From: Dysgonomonas mossii DSM 22836
GTDB taxonomy: Bacteria; Bacteroidota; Bacteroidia; Bacteroidales; Dysgonomonadaceae
NCBI RefSeq assembly: GCF_000213575.1
Contig: NZ_GL892008.1
Span: 67,584 to 131,583 of the forward strand
Reading direction: 5' to 3'
DNA: 64,000 nucleotides
Shown here: piece after piece, positions 33,168 through 43,605 of the stretch
Numbering within the stretch: the first letter of the stretch is position 1
How the letters are laid out: each line of letters begins with the position of its first letter
Position numbers and translations under genes: made by a program
The notes under the pieces: generated by a model
The model's database searches: none
What the model saw: the letters and a program-made list of their open reading frames with translations, nothing else
What the model was told of the DNA's origin: nothing

Positions 33168-36100
33168 CTACACATCATACATTTCCCTATCTCTATATTC
33201 CTTAGGCGTACAGCCATACTTTTGAGCAAACTGCCTGAAGAAGGTGGCTCTGTTGGAGAATCCCGATTTATAGATTATCTCATCGATTGTCATTTTGGTA
33301 TTTAGCAATAAGTTTCGGGCTATGTACAAACGGCTCTCCCTTATCATATCTGCCGGACTATCGCTTTCTACTTCGCTCAGCCTACGATACAAGTGACGTG
33401 GGCTCATATTCAGTTCTGCGGCAATAAACTGAGCCGAGAGTTTGCTATTCATTATATTCTTTTCGATGATATTGTAGATATCCTGAATAAACTTTGTATT
33501 CTCCTTATGAGTCATCTTACCTTCCGATAGGTCAAATGCACTTAACGGTGAACTGAAATAGTCCTTCAGCGTCTCTTTGCGCGAAATAAGATGCTTTACA
33601 GATGTTCGCAAATAATCTGCATTAAAAGGCTTGGCAAGGTACATCTCTGCGCCCGACGATAATCCCTCTATTTGTTCCTCGATGGTATGTTTTGCCGAAA
33701 CCAATATCATCGGAATGTGGGCGGTCTTTTTATCCGATTTTATTTCCTTCGTAAGAGAGATTCCATCTCTGCCGGGCATCATAACATCACAAATAATAAT
33801 ATTGGGATGTATCTGCGTCAGCAACTCATCTACAAGCAATGGCTTATCTATAGGAATTACATTATACTCATCGGCAAATATCTCGCTGATAAACCACAAG
33901 ATTTCCACATCATCGTCGATAATAAAGATTGTTGGCTTCAACTTATCAAATGCATATTTCGGAAGCTCCATCATCGGTTCATAATCTTTTCTGATAGTGA
34001 TTTCGGGTAAAGCCTGATTCTTATCAATCAATATATCGGAAACTTCCTTTTGTGGTAGTTTCACAATAAAATCGGTACGCTCATCGAGTATGCTATTTAC
34101 CTCAATCGTGCCATCCAGCAGCTTTACCATACTATAAGAGATGGCCAACCCCAAACCATTGCGGGAGAACTCTCTCTTGCCTTCACGATTCTCAAAGTCG
34201 TCGAGGATACTATATCTGTCAAAAATCCTTGTTATATTTTCGGCTTTAATCCCTTTCCCTGTATTGGATATAATCATCAGCAGCTCATCGTTCTCCTGAT
34301 ATACTTCAACCTGTATAAACCCATTGGTAGCCGTATATTTGAATGCATTGGATACCAAATTGGACAAGATTGTATATATAAATCCCCGATCTGAATTCCA
34401 AACCAAAGAGTCTTCAATGTCCTTACTGAATTGTATGTTTTTCGATTCGGCCAAGTCGTTGAAAGAGTCGCTTATATCATGCGCTATATCTGTGATCGAG
34501 AGCGTTTCTATCTGAGGAGACTTATTACCGGTTTCGATCCGCCTAAACTCGATAAGCTCCTGAATCAAGTCATTCAGGCGTTCGGCATTCCGTTGTATAA
34601 GCTGTGTATATTTCCTCACAAAACTATCGGAACCCGTATGCGACAAGATACGGTTACAAGGCCCATATATTAACGTCAGCGGAGTACAAAATTCATGGGC
34701 GATATTGGTAAAGAAACGCAGCTTAGACTCGTGTACTTCCTCCTGATGACGTTGTTTTATTTTCATCATCGCCTTATATTTTCTCTTCTTGTCTTTTATG
34801 ATAGCTGCTCGTATAAGCAAATATATAACAGATATCATCATTGTTGCATACAAAACATACGCCAACGGGGATAGATACCACGGAGGTGTTATCTTTATTG
34901 TTATCGAATATACGGGGCTTTCCTTGCCGGTAAGACGGTTCATGTACTTTATAAACAATGTGTATTCTCCGGGCGATAAACTTGTAAACGAAATATTATT
35001 AGACGTTCCATTATCAATCCACTGTTTACTCAGGTCATCCAGTTTGTAATAATACGTGTAGTTATTCCCATTTACATAATCGAGTGCAGTAAAAGATATA
35101 GAGAAAAAGTTCTGATTGTAATTAAGCTCAAGCGTCTCATTTTCTCCATTCGATTGTAAAAAGTCGAATATGTTTTTCTCCTGACCGAAAATCATCAGAT
35201 TGTCAAACTGAATGCGAGGAAAATACTCAGGCTGAGCCATACCCGTCTCCGAGATAGCCACAAAGCCATTGATACCGCCAAAGAATAAAATATCGGATTC
35301 TTCATCCTTGAAATAAGCCCCATCGCTATACTCTATAATCTGCAAGCCATTAAGATTTGAATATGTTTGAAAATTATCTTGTTCTATATTAAATTTGATA
35401 ATTCCTCTATTGGTACTCAGCCAAAGATTATTTCTCTCGTCGGCCAATATACCATGAATCGTATTATTAGGGAAACCGTTCCTTTCGTTAAATATCTTGT
35501 CGCTTCTACCCGAAACGTGCTTAACCAAACCAAAACTGGTACCAAACCAAAACGCATTGTTCGAGTCCTTAATAATGGAGAATATGTCATTTAGCGTTTG
35601 ATTTATACCCTTATCGGGCACAAGCGTATCTAGTTTGTGTTGATTTGTATTCAAGCTATATGCGCCATATCCACGGTTTCCGAACCATAAAATAGAATCG
35701 TTTTCCTGATAGATTGTAAAAAAATAATTCTGAGAGTCCCTCCCGTCCCTTATCGTAACACGGCTTGCTTTCGTAAATACAGGAGCATTCTGTGTTCCTG
35801 CCACTGACACTTTTACAATTCCTGTACCCACTGTCGCCAGCCATAGCGTAGAGTCGTTAAGTTCACAGATAGAGTGTATGTATTTTACAGGTTCTCCGTT
35901 GGCTATCAGGGGTACTCGCTTTATCGACCTGTCGCTGTACGAATAGTAACTTAGTCCTTCTTCGCAACCAATCCACAGTATGTTTTTCTTACTCTTGGCA
36001 AAGGCATATACTGAATTATCTGTCAGGGCAGAATTCCCTGTATTACTATACTCGAGTGAGAATTTAGAAGGAGCCTGATTGAAATCATAATTCTTTATTT

Positions 36101-37214
36101 TCACAATCCCATCCCCCTTTGTACCTATCCACAATGTTTTTTCTTTATCTAAAAACAAAGCTCTCACCGGTTTTTCTATATTCGCCGTAAATGTATTGAA
36201 CACCGCAGACCTGATCGAGTACATATCATTCGAATACATATACACCCCTTGTCCATCGGTACCTATCCAAACTAAGTCCTGATAGCGGTCGTTTATCAAA
36301 CAGAAAATACCCGATTTGATACCTATATCTTCAGGCTGGTAATTATCCAGCTTATCGGATACATATTTCAATCTCAACAACCCATTGGTCTTGAATCCGA
36401 TAAAATAATCGTTGTGATGTTTTATTACCGAAGATATCTCGCCATTCTTCTGTATAATCTCTTTCAGATTCCTGACATAGTATTTTTTCTTATCGGCGAA
36501 ATGATATTCATACAAGGTGTAGGTATTGTCTATAAAGTACACGACATCCGAAACGTCTCTTTCGTAGAAGCAATACAGGAGATTTTCATTATGATAAAAC
36601 AGCTTTTCTTTTTCCAGCTTTATATCTCCTTCCCTACTCTCTTTTATCATGTATGCCGGATTAGACTGATCTTTTGTAAACACCTGAAGCTTGTTATCGG
36701 AAGTGATCACAAAATTGAGAATATCATCATATTTCAATCCTTTTAATATTATTTTCTCAAAGGTTTTGGCCTCCTTTTTATAATAATAGATACAGTCATC
36801 CTCTTTTATAATAAAGATATGGTTGTTCTTATCTTTTTGTATCAGATAGCGCCCTTTGAACTGATTAAAAGAATCAATCTTTTTGGTGCGTTTATCCAAC
36901 CTGTTAAGCCCATAGTTTGTGTACACCCAAAGGATACCATCCTCCGTTTCCAATACATTTTCGATAAGATTACCCGACAAGTTGTTCTTCTCATCCGTTG
37001 GCTTGTATACCCGAATGCTAAGACCGTTAAACATATTGAGTCCATCGCAAGAGCCAAACCACAAGAAGCCGTCTTTATCCTGACAAATAGAAAGTATCGC
37101 ACTGTTTGACAATCCATCATGGTTGGATATCTGGCGTAGGTTATATGCGTTTATATTCTGACACAATATAAGACCGATCAGAAAAAATGAAGCGTTTAAT
37201 ACGATTTTTTTCAT
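33168..37214 (-). CDS. Hybrid two-component system (HTCS) sensor/regulator of the PUL
   Basis: 1348-residue single-protein sensor and transcription factor. Order: signal peptide (1-23); two seven-bladed Reg_prop propellers (about 25-690, repeats like DKDGFLWFGSCDGLNMF and LWIGTKGDGIVKI); Y_Y_Y domain (about 700-780); one membrane helix (about 790-812); HisKA with His840 in AHEFCTPLTL; HATPase_c (GLGLAISYSMVKLLDG); receiver domain with Asp1143 in CDVMMPGRDG; and a C-terminal AraC-type HTH (about 1240-1345). The periplasmic part binds an oligosaccharide, then phosphotransfer activates the adjacent susC operon. The H-box has Phe-Cys where Leu-Arg is usual. Divergent from susC with a 373-base regulatory gap; a -7-like TATCTTTG lies at 37259-37252. 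Confidence 0.95.
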   Translation of the reverse strand: MKKIVLNASFFLIGLILCQNINAYNLRQISNHDGLSNSAILSICQDKDGFLWFGSCDGLNMFNGLSIRVYKPTDEKNNLSGNLIENVLETEDGILWVYTNYGLNRLDKRTKKIDSFNQFKGRYLIQKDKNNHIFIIKEDDCIYYYKKEAKTFEKIILKGLKYDDILNFVITSDNKLQVFTKDQSNPAYMIKESREGDIKLEKEKLFYHNENLLYCFYERDVSDVVYFIDNTYTLYEYHFADKKKYYVRNLKEIIQKNGEISSVIKHHNDYFIGFKTNGLLRLKYVSDKLDNYQPEDIGIKSGIFCLINDRYQDLVWIGTDGQGVYMYSNDMYSIRSAVFNTFTANIEKPVRALFLDKEKTLWIGTKGDGIVKIKNYDFNQAPSKFSLEYSNTGNSALTDNSVYAFAKSKKNILWIGCEEGLSYYSYSDRSIKRVPLIANGEPVKYIHSICELNDSTLWLATVGTGIVKVSVAGTQNAPVFTKASRVTIRDGRDSQNYFFTIYQENDSILWFGNRGYGAYSLNTNQHKLDTLVPDKGINQTLNDIFSIIKDSNNAFWFGTSFGLVKHVSGRSDKIFNERNGFPNNTIHGILADERNNLWLSTNRGIIKFNIEQDNFQTYSNLNGLQIIEYSDGAYFKDEESDILFFGGINGFVAISETGMAQPEYFPRIQFDNLMIFGQEKNIFDFLQSNGENETLELNYNQNFFSISFTALDYVNGNNYTYYYKLDDLSKQWIDNGTSNNISFTSLSPGEYTLFIKYMNRLTGKESPVYSITIKITPPWYLSPLAYVLYATMMISVIYLLIRAAIIKDKKRKYKAMMKIKQRHQEEVHESKLRFFTNIAHEFCTPLTLIYGPCNRILSHTGSDSFVRKYTQLIQRNAERLNDLIQELIEFRRIETGNKSPQIETLSITDIAHDISDSFNDLAESKNIQFSKDIEDSLVWNSDRGFIYTILSNLVSNAFKYTATNGFIQVEVYQENDELLMIISNTGKGIKAENITRIFDRYSILDDFENREGKREFSRNGLGLAISYSMVKLLDGTIEVNSILDERTDFIVKLPQKEVSDILIDKNQALPEITIRKDYEPMMELPKYAFDKLKPTIFIIDDDVEILWFISEIFADEYNVIPIDKPLLVDELLTQIHPNIIICDVMMPGRDGISLTKEIKSDKKTAHIPMILVSAKHTIEEQIEGLSSGAEMYLAKPFNADYLRTSVKHLISRKETLKDYFSSPLSAFDLSEGKMTHKENTKFIQDIYNIIEKNIMNSKLSAQFIAAELNMSPRHLYRRLSEVESDSPADMIRESRLYIARNLLLNTKMTIDEIIYKSGFSNRATFFRQFAQKYGCTPKEYRDREMYDV

Positions 37215-37355
37215 GGATGTATTTTGTCCTAATTCTGATATAAGATTATGACAAAGATAAATATCTTACAGATAGTAAACGAGAAACAAATCCGCATTAA
37301 CAGAAGCCACATATATAAATTTGAGACAATGTAGTATAGATTTAAGACATGGCTC

Positions 37356-37371
37356 CAGAATTAATATTCTG
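37356..37371 (+). promoter_or_regulatory. Palindrome upstream of the PUL promoter, candidate regulator site
   Basis: CAGAAT-TAAT-ATTCTG, perfect 6-bp arms, ending four bases before the TTGC element of the susC promoter. The location suits an HTCS activator site, although AraC-type domains more often bind direct repeats. Confidence 0.3.
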
Positions 37372-37374
37372 CAA

Positions 37375-37406
37375 TTGCTGCAGGTTTTAAGAAGAAGATA
37401 TATTTG
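37375..37406 (+). promoter_or_regulatory. Candidate PUL susC promoter
   Basis: TTGC (37375-37378) then 20 bp then TATATTTG (37399-37406), an exact -7 element. Transcription would start near 37413. Confidence 0.5.
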
Positions 37407-37587
37407 CTTTCGGAAAAGATGACTAATACCACTAACCTCTAAAACCTGTAAAAATGAAAAATATAACCTAAAGAGTGATCAACCTAATCCGAATCTAATT
37501 TAATCAAAATGCTCAGAATGTCTATTCTAAATTTAGACCTAAAGCGAATTAATCAAAAACAATCTTTTATTTAAATCTAACTATGGT

Positions 37588-40500
37588 ATGATTAAGAGAA
37601 AGTACAAAAAAAACTTTGTCAGTTTAGCCTTGTCCCTGTTATTCATCGGGACACCATGCATCTTAAATGCCCAGACTGGCAATATCAATGAGCATCAACA
37701 ATCACCTTCTGCAAAAATCACAGTAAAAGGAACTGTGAAAGATGAAACAGGAGAGCCTCTTGTTGGTGTTAGTGTAGTAATAAAAAGGACAACAAATGGA
37801 ACAATGACCGACCTGGACGGTAATTTTTCTATTTCGTGTAACAAAAATGATGTATTACAAATATCCTATGTCGGATTTTTGACACAAGATATTACAGTAG
37901 GAAACAACTCCAACTTTCAGATAAAACTGAAGGAAGACCAAAAGGTTCTGGATGAAGTTATTGTGATCGGTTACGGTACTACTACCCGCAAAAGCGCAGT
38001 GGGTGCCGTTGATCAGGTAAAGGCAAAAACGATAGAAGAACGTCCGGTGGCCAATGTTACTCAAGCCTTACAAGGAGCTTCACCTAGTTTGACAATCCAA
38101 CAACGCAGCATGGACCCGAATGACAACAACATGAATATCAACATTCGAGGGCTATCTACCATGAATAACAATTCTCCTTTGATCGTTATCGATGGATTAG
38201 TAACCGACAACTCCAGTTTGAACAAACTAAGCCCCGGCGATATTGATAATGTTTCGGTACTGAAAGATGCGGGAACGGCTGCCATCTATGGGTCACGTTC
38301 TGCAAATGGTGTTATATTGGTTACAACCAAGAGTGGGAAGAAAAATCAACGCCCTACCGTTCGTCTCGGAATGCAGCTTGGTACACAAGACCCTACCATT
38401 CTGTACAGACCCGTAGAAGGATACCAAAATGCGATATTGAAGAACCTGTCATTGACAAATGTAGGACAAAGTGCAATGTATTCGCCCGCAGAAGTACGTG
38501 ACTTATACGATCACCGAAGCGAAGAGTACTGGAACTTTGACAAGATTATACAATCGGCAATGCAACAGTCGTACAACATGAGCGTTTCGGGTGGTAACGA
38601 GAATACAACTTACCTATTCTCCGGAGCTTACTTTGATCAGAAGAGTAACTTTGTTGGACCTAACTACGGAAAACAACGTTACAATCTGCGTTCAAATCTT
38701 TCGACAGAAGTAGGACGATTCAAACTTTCTTCAATCTTATCATATACCCGCGACGACGGAAAGAAATCAGTTGATGGAAATGCGATTATCAACTCGTCTC
38801 GTATACCTTCGTACTACTGGACTAAAATGCAAGCCGACAATGGCAAATACCTTGTAAACAGCTTGCTTACAGACCAGAACCCATTGGCAGGATTAAAAGA
38901 ATCGGGATACGAGAAAGGAAATACCGACTACATTAATGCAAACATTAATCTTGAAGTAAAAATCATCGACGGATTGAAGTTGCGTGGAGTTGTAGGCGCT
39001 GATATATACGCTTTTCATCGTTTCATAAGAAGAAAAGAGGTGGATTTGTATAACAACGAGAACAATACAACACCTGATATGAAAATGAATGCCAAAAGAA
39101 ATACAGAAGATTACAACGAGAATAAACGCTTGATGAACTATCAGCTTTTGGCGGATTATCAAAAGACATTCAACGATTCTCACAATCTATCCCTATTATT
39201 CGGTGCAACCAACGAGTCGTATACATTCAAAAGCAATGAAGTAAAATTCATTAATACAGACCCTATCTTAGGCGTTCCGACAGAAACTCCTGAATCAGGA
39301 AAGTCTTCGCTTGAAGGCAGAAGAAAAGAAAGTATTACTTCTATACTCGGACGTGCTTCTTACAATTATTTGGAGAGATATTACGCTGAATTTAGCTTCC
39401 GTGAAGACGGTTCTTCAAAGTTTGCGAAAGCAAATCGTTGGGGCTTCTTCCCTTCTTTATCTTTGGGATGGAGAATATCCGACGAATCATTCATGGGCTT
39501 CTATAAAGACAAACTGGGTGATCTTAAAATTCGTGGATCGTATGGTATCTTAGGAAACCAAAATATAGATCCGTATCAAACCCTTGTTACCTACAGTTTA
39601 TACTCAAACACGTACGCATTTGACAATGACGTTGTAGGTGGAGCAGGATATAAATTTGGTAATGAGAACCTGAAATGGGAAAAATCAAAAACATTCAACA
39701 TCGGAGCAGACTTCTCATTCCTTAGAGGGGCTCTATCGGGAACATTCGATTATTTCCACAAAACAACATCAGATATCCTTTTAGCACCACAAGTACCTAC
39801 TGTATTTGGAACATCTCTTAGCTCCGAAAACATCGGAGAAATGAAAAATCACGGTTGGGAAATTACACTAAACTATCATCTGAAAACAGGAGAGTTTTCC
39901 CATGATTTTTCGGGAAATATAGGAGATTCTCAAAATAAAGTCACAAAACTTGTAGGAGGTAGGGAAATTTCGAAAGCTGACGAATACTTCATCATGAAAG
40001 AAGTAGGGCTACCATTCCGTTCTTATTACGGATATAAAATCGACAGCTACTTTAAAACAATGGAAGAAATCCAAACATCAGCCTTACCGGCAGGTATTTC
40101 ATCTTCAGACCTTCGCCCGGGCGATGTAAAATATGTAGACCGTAACAACGACGGGGTGATCGACGAAAAAGACCGTTTCGTCTTAGGAAATGGATTCCCT
40201 CGTTACACATTCGGATTCACTTACAACCTAGAATGGAAAGGCTTTGACTTTAACTTCTTTATTCAAGGTGTTGGAAAACGTGATATGATGGTACGTGGCG
40301 AGTTGGTAGAACCATTCCATTCCAATTATTCGTATGCTATCTACAAACATCAGCTAGACTTTTGGTCTCCAACAAATACCGATGCCACTTACCCTCGTTT
40401 GGCAGGAATAGGATCGGTTTCCAATTCTAACAACTATGGTATGGGGTCGGAAATCAACCGATTTGACGGAAAATATCTAAGACTGAAAAATATACAACTA

Positions 40501-40713
40501 GGATACACCATCCCTAAAAGCCTGACAAATAAACTGATGTTGCAAAGAGTACGTGCATACGTAAATGCTCAGAATCTGTTTACATTAAGTAAAAACTCTT
40601 GGATCGATCCCGAATCTACCGAATTTGATTCAAACATGGGAGGAAGTGCCAACAGTGCACGTAACTATCCTACCCTCAAGTATTTTGGTTTTGGATTAGA
40701 CATTGAATTCTAA
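37588..40713 (+). CDS. SusC-family TonB-dependent glycan transporter of the PUL
   Basis: 1041-residue outer-membrane importer for oligosaccharides released at the cell surface. Signal peptide (to about residue 29, ILNAQ), carboxypeptidase-D-like domain (about 45-115, VKGTVKDETGEPLVGVSVVIK), DEVIVIGYGTTTRKS, plug domain (about 125-240; IRGLSTMNNNSPLIVIDG, LKDAGTAAIYGSRSANGVILV) and barrel to the C-terminal FGFGLDIEF. First gene of the PUL operon and directly followed by its susD partner (19-base gap). Expression is expected to depend on the divergent HTCS. Confidence 0.96.
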   Translation: MIKRKYKKNFVSLALSLLFIGTPCILNAQTGNINEHQQSPSAKITVKGTVKDETGEPLVGVSVVIKRTTNGTMTDLDGNFSISCNKNDVLQISYVGFLTQDITVGNNSNFQIKLKEDQKVLDEVIVIGYGTTTRKSAVGAVDQVKAKTIEERPVANVTQALQGASPSLTIQQRSMDPNDNNMNINIRGLSTMNNNSPLIVIDGLVTDNSSLNKLSPGDIDNVSVLKDAGTAAIYGSRSANGVILVTTKSGKKNQRPTVRLGMQLGTQDPTILYRPVEGYQNAILKNLSLTNVGQSAMYSPAEVRDLYDHRSEEYWNFDKIIQSAMQQSYNMSVSGGNENTTYLFSGAYFDQKSNFVGPNYGKQRYNLRSNLSTEVGRFKLSSILSYTRDDGKKSVDGNAIINSSRIPSYYWTKMQADNGKYLVNSLLTDQNPLAGLKESGYEKGNTDYINANINLEVKIIDGLKLRGVVGADIYAFHRFIRRKEVDLYNNENNTTPDMKMNAKRNTEDYNENKRLMNYQLLADYQKTFNDSHNLSLLFGATNESYTFKSNEVKFINTDPILGVPTETPESGKSSLEGRRKESITSILGRASYNYLERYYAEFSFREDGSSKFAKANRWGFFPSLSLGWRISDESFMGFYKDKLGDLKIRGSYGILGNQNIDPYQTLVTYSLYSNTYAFDNDVVGGAGYKFGNENLKWEKSKTFNIGADFSFLRGALSGTFDYFHKTTSDILLAPQVPTVFGTSLSSENIGEMKNHGWEITLNYHLKTGEFSHDFSGNIGDSQNKVTKLVGGREISKADEYFIMKEVGLPFRSYYGYKIDSYFKTMEEIQTSALPAGISSSDLRPGDVKYVDRNNDGVIDEKDRFVLGNGFPRYTFGFTYNLEWKGFDFNFFIQGVGKRDMMVRGELVEPFHSNYSYAIYKHQLDFWSPTNTDATYPRLAGIGSVSNSNNYGMGSEINRFDGKYLRLKNIQLGYTIPKSLTNKLMLQRVRAYVNAQNLFTLSKNSWIDPESTEFDSNMGGSANSARNYPTLKYFGFGLDIEF

Positions 40714-40732
40714 CAAAAGAAACGATACAAAA

Positions 40733-42361
40733 ATGAAAAAAAGACATATAATAAAATATCTGTTCTTATTGTCAATGGGAGCGTTTATATTCACAGGGTG
40801 TAACAACCTCGACCAAATGCCTTACGACAAGCATACAGATGAAACATACTGGCAATCCGTTGAAAATTCAGAACTATTGGTCAATATGGCATACAACCAA
40901 ATGTATGGTGCAGGAAAAATGTGGACAGACGAAGCCTTGAGCGACAATGTTATTCAGGCCAGAGATGACAATGATCCGCGCAAAATCCGTAATGGCTTGG
41001 CAACACCTTCTCTCGGGCTATTTGCCAGCGAATGGAAATGGGCTTATGAGGGAATAAAAACATGTCATAAATATTTAGAAAATGTAGATCGTGTACCCGG
41101 CATGGACGAAAATCTTAAAGCAACAAGAAAAGCAGAGATTCGCTTCATCAGAGCCTTTCTATTCTTCCGCTTGGCTTATTTTTACGGTGACGTTCCTTTC
41201 TTCACAGAAGATATTACGCTGGCTCAGGCAAAGAACATATCACGCACACAAAAGTCTGTTGTTTTGCAGTTTGTACATGACGAGCTTGATGAAATCATTG
41301 ACATATTACCTTCAAAAGGTGCGATAACCAACAAAGGACGTATAACCAATGCTGCCGCTGTTGCATTTCAGGCACGAGCTTATCTGTATGAAAACAATTG
41401 GCCAATGGTCGAAAAATATACCGATATGCTTATCAATCAGCAAGGCAAATATGGTGTTTACGAACTGTTTGGCGATTACGAAAGCCTGTTCCAATCTCAA
41501 AACAAGTACAACAACGAGGTTATTCTCGACTATGGCTATGCAACTACAAACCGCACATGGTCTGAGATGTATGCCCGCGTGCCGATGACTCTGGGTGCTT
41601 TCTTAAACTCATGCGCACCGGTACAAGCACTTGTAGACGACTATTGGACAATCAATGGTTATACAATCAGCAAAGACCCTGCTTACAATCCAAACTCTCC
41701 ATATACCAACAGAGATCCACGCCTGACAGCCAGTGTTGTTTACGATGGATTCAATTGGGTAGATGAGAACGGAAAGGTATCAACTATACGTACCGCTTAC
41801 GGGACAGGCACTAAAGACTCATGGGAAAGTGTGAGCTCCAACAAGTCGGTAACTGGTTATTATACACGTAAGTATTTTGATCCGCAATCCAGAAAAACAT
41901 TAAAAGACTATGCACAAGAGAACAACATTATCATGTTCCGTTATGCCGACGTTTTATTAATGTACGCAGAGGCAATGCTTGAACAAAACAAGATGAACCA
42001 ATCGGTATGGGATGCTACCATTAAGAAAATCCGCACAAGAGCAGGATTTACAGCAGCCAGTGCCTTGAATTATCCTTCTACATTATCTACAGCCGAAATG
42101 CGTGAATTAATTCACCGCGAACGCCGCATAGAGCTAGTATTCGAAGGACTGCGCTACTACGACATCGTAAGATGGAAAGAAGGAACAAAATATCTGAATG
42201 GAGTAGTGAACGGAGCTAAATTCGCAAACAACAATTCTTCGTATATAACATTGGATTCAAGAAAGTTCAATGAAGGAAAAGACTATCTATGGTCGGTGCC
42301 TATCGAAGAAATAGTTAAGAACCCGAATCTAAAACCAAACAATCCCGGTTACTCCGAATAA
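40733..42361 (+). CDS. SusD/RagB-family glycan-binding lipoprotein of the PUL
   Basis: 542-residue surface lipoprotein that lids the SusC channel and captures substrate. Lipobox cysteine Cys23 (FTGC). Typical features: the N-terminal NLDQMPYDK, RKAEIRFIRAFLFFRLAYFYGDVPFF (SusD helical core with R-A-F/Y-x-Y), GRITNAAAVAFQARAYLY, and C-terminal FRYADVLLMYAEAMLE and LIHRERRIELVFEGLRYYDIVRW, the strongest RagB/SusD signatures. A longer in-frame start at 40703 overlaps susC and lacks a signal peptide, so ATG 40733 is used. Confidence 0.95.
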   Translation: MKKRHIIKYLFLLSMGAFIFTGCNNLDQMPYDKHTDETYWQSVENSELLVNMAYNQMYGAGKMWTDEALSDNVIQARDDNDPRKIRNGLATPSLGLFASEWKWAYEGIKTCHKYLENVDRVPGMDENLKATRKAEIRFIRAFLFFRLAYFYGDVPFFTEDITLAQAKNISRTQKSVVLQFVHDELDEIIDILPSKGAITNKGRITNAAAVAFQARAYLYENNWPMVEKYTDMLINQQGKYGVYELFGDYESLFQSQNKYNNEVILDYGYATTNRTWSEMYARVPMTLGAFLNSCAPVQALVDDYWTINGYTISKDPAYNPNSPYTNRDPRLTASVVYDGFNWVDENGKVSTIRTAYGTGTKDSWESVSSNKSVTGYYTRKYFDPQSRKTLKDYAQENNIIMFRYADVLLMYAEAMLEQNKMNQSVWDATIKKIRTRAGFTAASALNYPSTLSTAEMRELIHRERRIELVFEGLRYYDIVRWKEGTKYLNGVVNGAKFANNNSSYITLDSRKFNEGKDYLWSVPIEEIVKNPNLKPNNPGYSE

Positions 42362-42400
42362 ATAACCTAAAGATTAATTAAATAGAAAAAACATACTATT

Positions 42401-43528
42401 ATGAAAAAGATATTTTACAACATATTCGTATTGCTTTCATTTGTTATGCTAATGTCTGCCTGCGGAACAGACGATATGGAATTTAAAAACGCAGATGTTA
42501 CCGAAGTCACAAAGCTATATGAACCAGTTTTGGAAAAAGCAATAAACCTCACATCAAGCGGTTCTCTTTACTTCTCTTGGAAACCTGCCATTGCCCAAGA
42601 TGGCGGAGCACCTTTGTACGAAGTATATTTTGACAAAGAAGGAGGAGATTTTTCAAGCCCACTTTACGTACTTCCATCAGATCTTAATGGATATTCCAAT
42701 GGAGCAGATATCTCTCACAAAATTCTAAATAAAATAGCAAAATTAGCCGGAGCAGAGCCGGGAGAAACTATTAGCTTGGTCTGGACAGTGGCTTCATCTC
42801 GAGGTATTAATCAGAAAATGTGTAAAGAAAGTAACAAAATAACAGTTACAAGAATCCAAGGATTGGAAGATCCGGGACAGGTTTATATCACAGGAAGTGG
42901 TTCTGAAGCCGGAAGCAACTTATCTAATGCCATAGCTTTACATCGATCAGGAGATGGGGAATACGAAGCCTATGTTAGACTTGTTGCGGGTGGAGTATAC
43001 AAATTTGTAGACTCTAAGTCTGGTACTCCTGCTGAATATTATATTGCTGATGGTAAATTACAAGAAGGCTCCGAAGGTACAGCTAACACTTTAAACGGCA
43101 TATATCGCTTCAAAATTGATTTTAGTACTGCTTCTGCATCGACTCCTGTGGAAATAACAGAAGTAGGCTTCTGGTTCTGCCCAAATAATACTATAGAGTG
43201 GAAGTTAACTTATCAAGGAAAAGGAATATGGAAAGGATCAGGCCCTGTAAATTTCAAACAAGAAGGTTGGGGGCTTGATGAACGTTATAAATTTAGAGTA
43301 ACAACCAAAGATTCGAAAGGAAAGGTGTCTCAAGAAGACTGGGGACCTGCTAACTACGGAGAAGATGGCAAACCATCAGGGACAGCAAAATATTATAATC
43401 TGAATGTATACAATTCGACAGGACAATTTGATCCAAAATGGAAATTTGCAAACGAATTTAATGGCAAAACTGTAACTCTTACTGTAAAAATGACAGGAGA
43501 TACTTATACACATGAGGTTTCTCTCTGA
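42401..43528 (+). CDS. SusE/SusF-like surface glycan-binding lipoprotein
   Basis: 375 residues, lipobox cysteine Cys21 (MSAC). The N-terminal Ig-like domain (about 30-145: LYFSWKPAIAQDGGAPLYEVYFDKEG...SLVWTVASS) matches the SusE N-terminal domain. Two starch-binding-like CBM modules follow (about 155-255 with QVYITGSGSEAG..., and about 258-375 with FWFCPNNTIEWKLTYQGKGIWKG). Such proteins bind glycan at the surface and tune product size. Its position after susD fits. It ends 77 bases before the first GH76 gene, with a stable hairpin between them. Confidence 0.85.
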   Translation: MKKIFYNIFVLLSFVMLMSACGTDDMEFKNADVTEVTKLYEPVLEKAINLTSSGSLYFSWKPAIAQDGGAPLYEVYFDKEGGDFSSPLYVLPSDLNGYSNGADISHKILNKIAKLAGAEPGETISLVWTVASSRGINQKMCKESNKITVTRIQGLEDPGQVYITGSGSEAGSNLSNAIALHRSGDGEYEAYVRLVAGGVYKFVDSKSGTPAEYYIADGKLQEGSEGTANTLNGIYRFKIDFSTASASTPVEITEVGFWFCPNNTIEWKLTYQGKGIWKGSGPVNFKQEGWGLDERYKFRVTTKDSKGKVSQEDWGPANYGEDGKPSGTAKYYNLNVYNSTGQFDPKWKFANEFNGKTVTLTVKMTGDTYTHEVSL

Positions 43529-43554
43529 TAAATAAAATCTGATATTAATCGGGA

Positions 43555-43588
43555 AGGTTGACCCGAAAGAAAACCGTAGGGTCAATCT
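43555..43588 (+). other. Intercistronic hairpin between susE-like and GH76 genes
   Basis: AGGTTGACCC (43555-43564) pairs with GGGTCAATCT (43579-43588): 10 bp with one G-U pair and a 14-base loop. No T-run follows. It may stabilise the upstream part of the PUL messenger or mark a processing point. Confidence 0.55.
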
Positions 43589-43605
43589 CCTTAGATATAA
43601 AGAAT

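Larger units (their letters stand above)
37215..37587. other. Divergent HTCS/susC regulatory region
   Basis: 373 bases with no gene. Contains a -7-like box for the HTCS gene (minus, 37259-37252, no clear -33), a candidate susC promoter (37375-37406), and a 16-bp interrupted palindrome immediately upstream of it (37356-37371). The susC leader would be about 175 bases. Confidence 0.55.
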
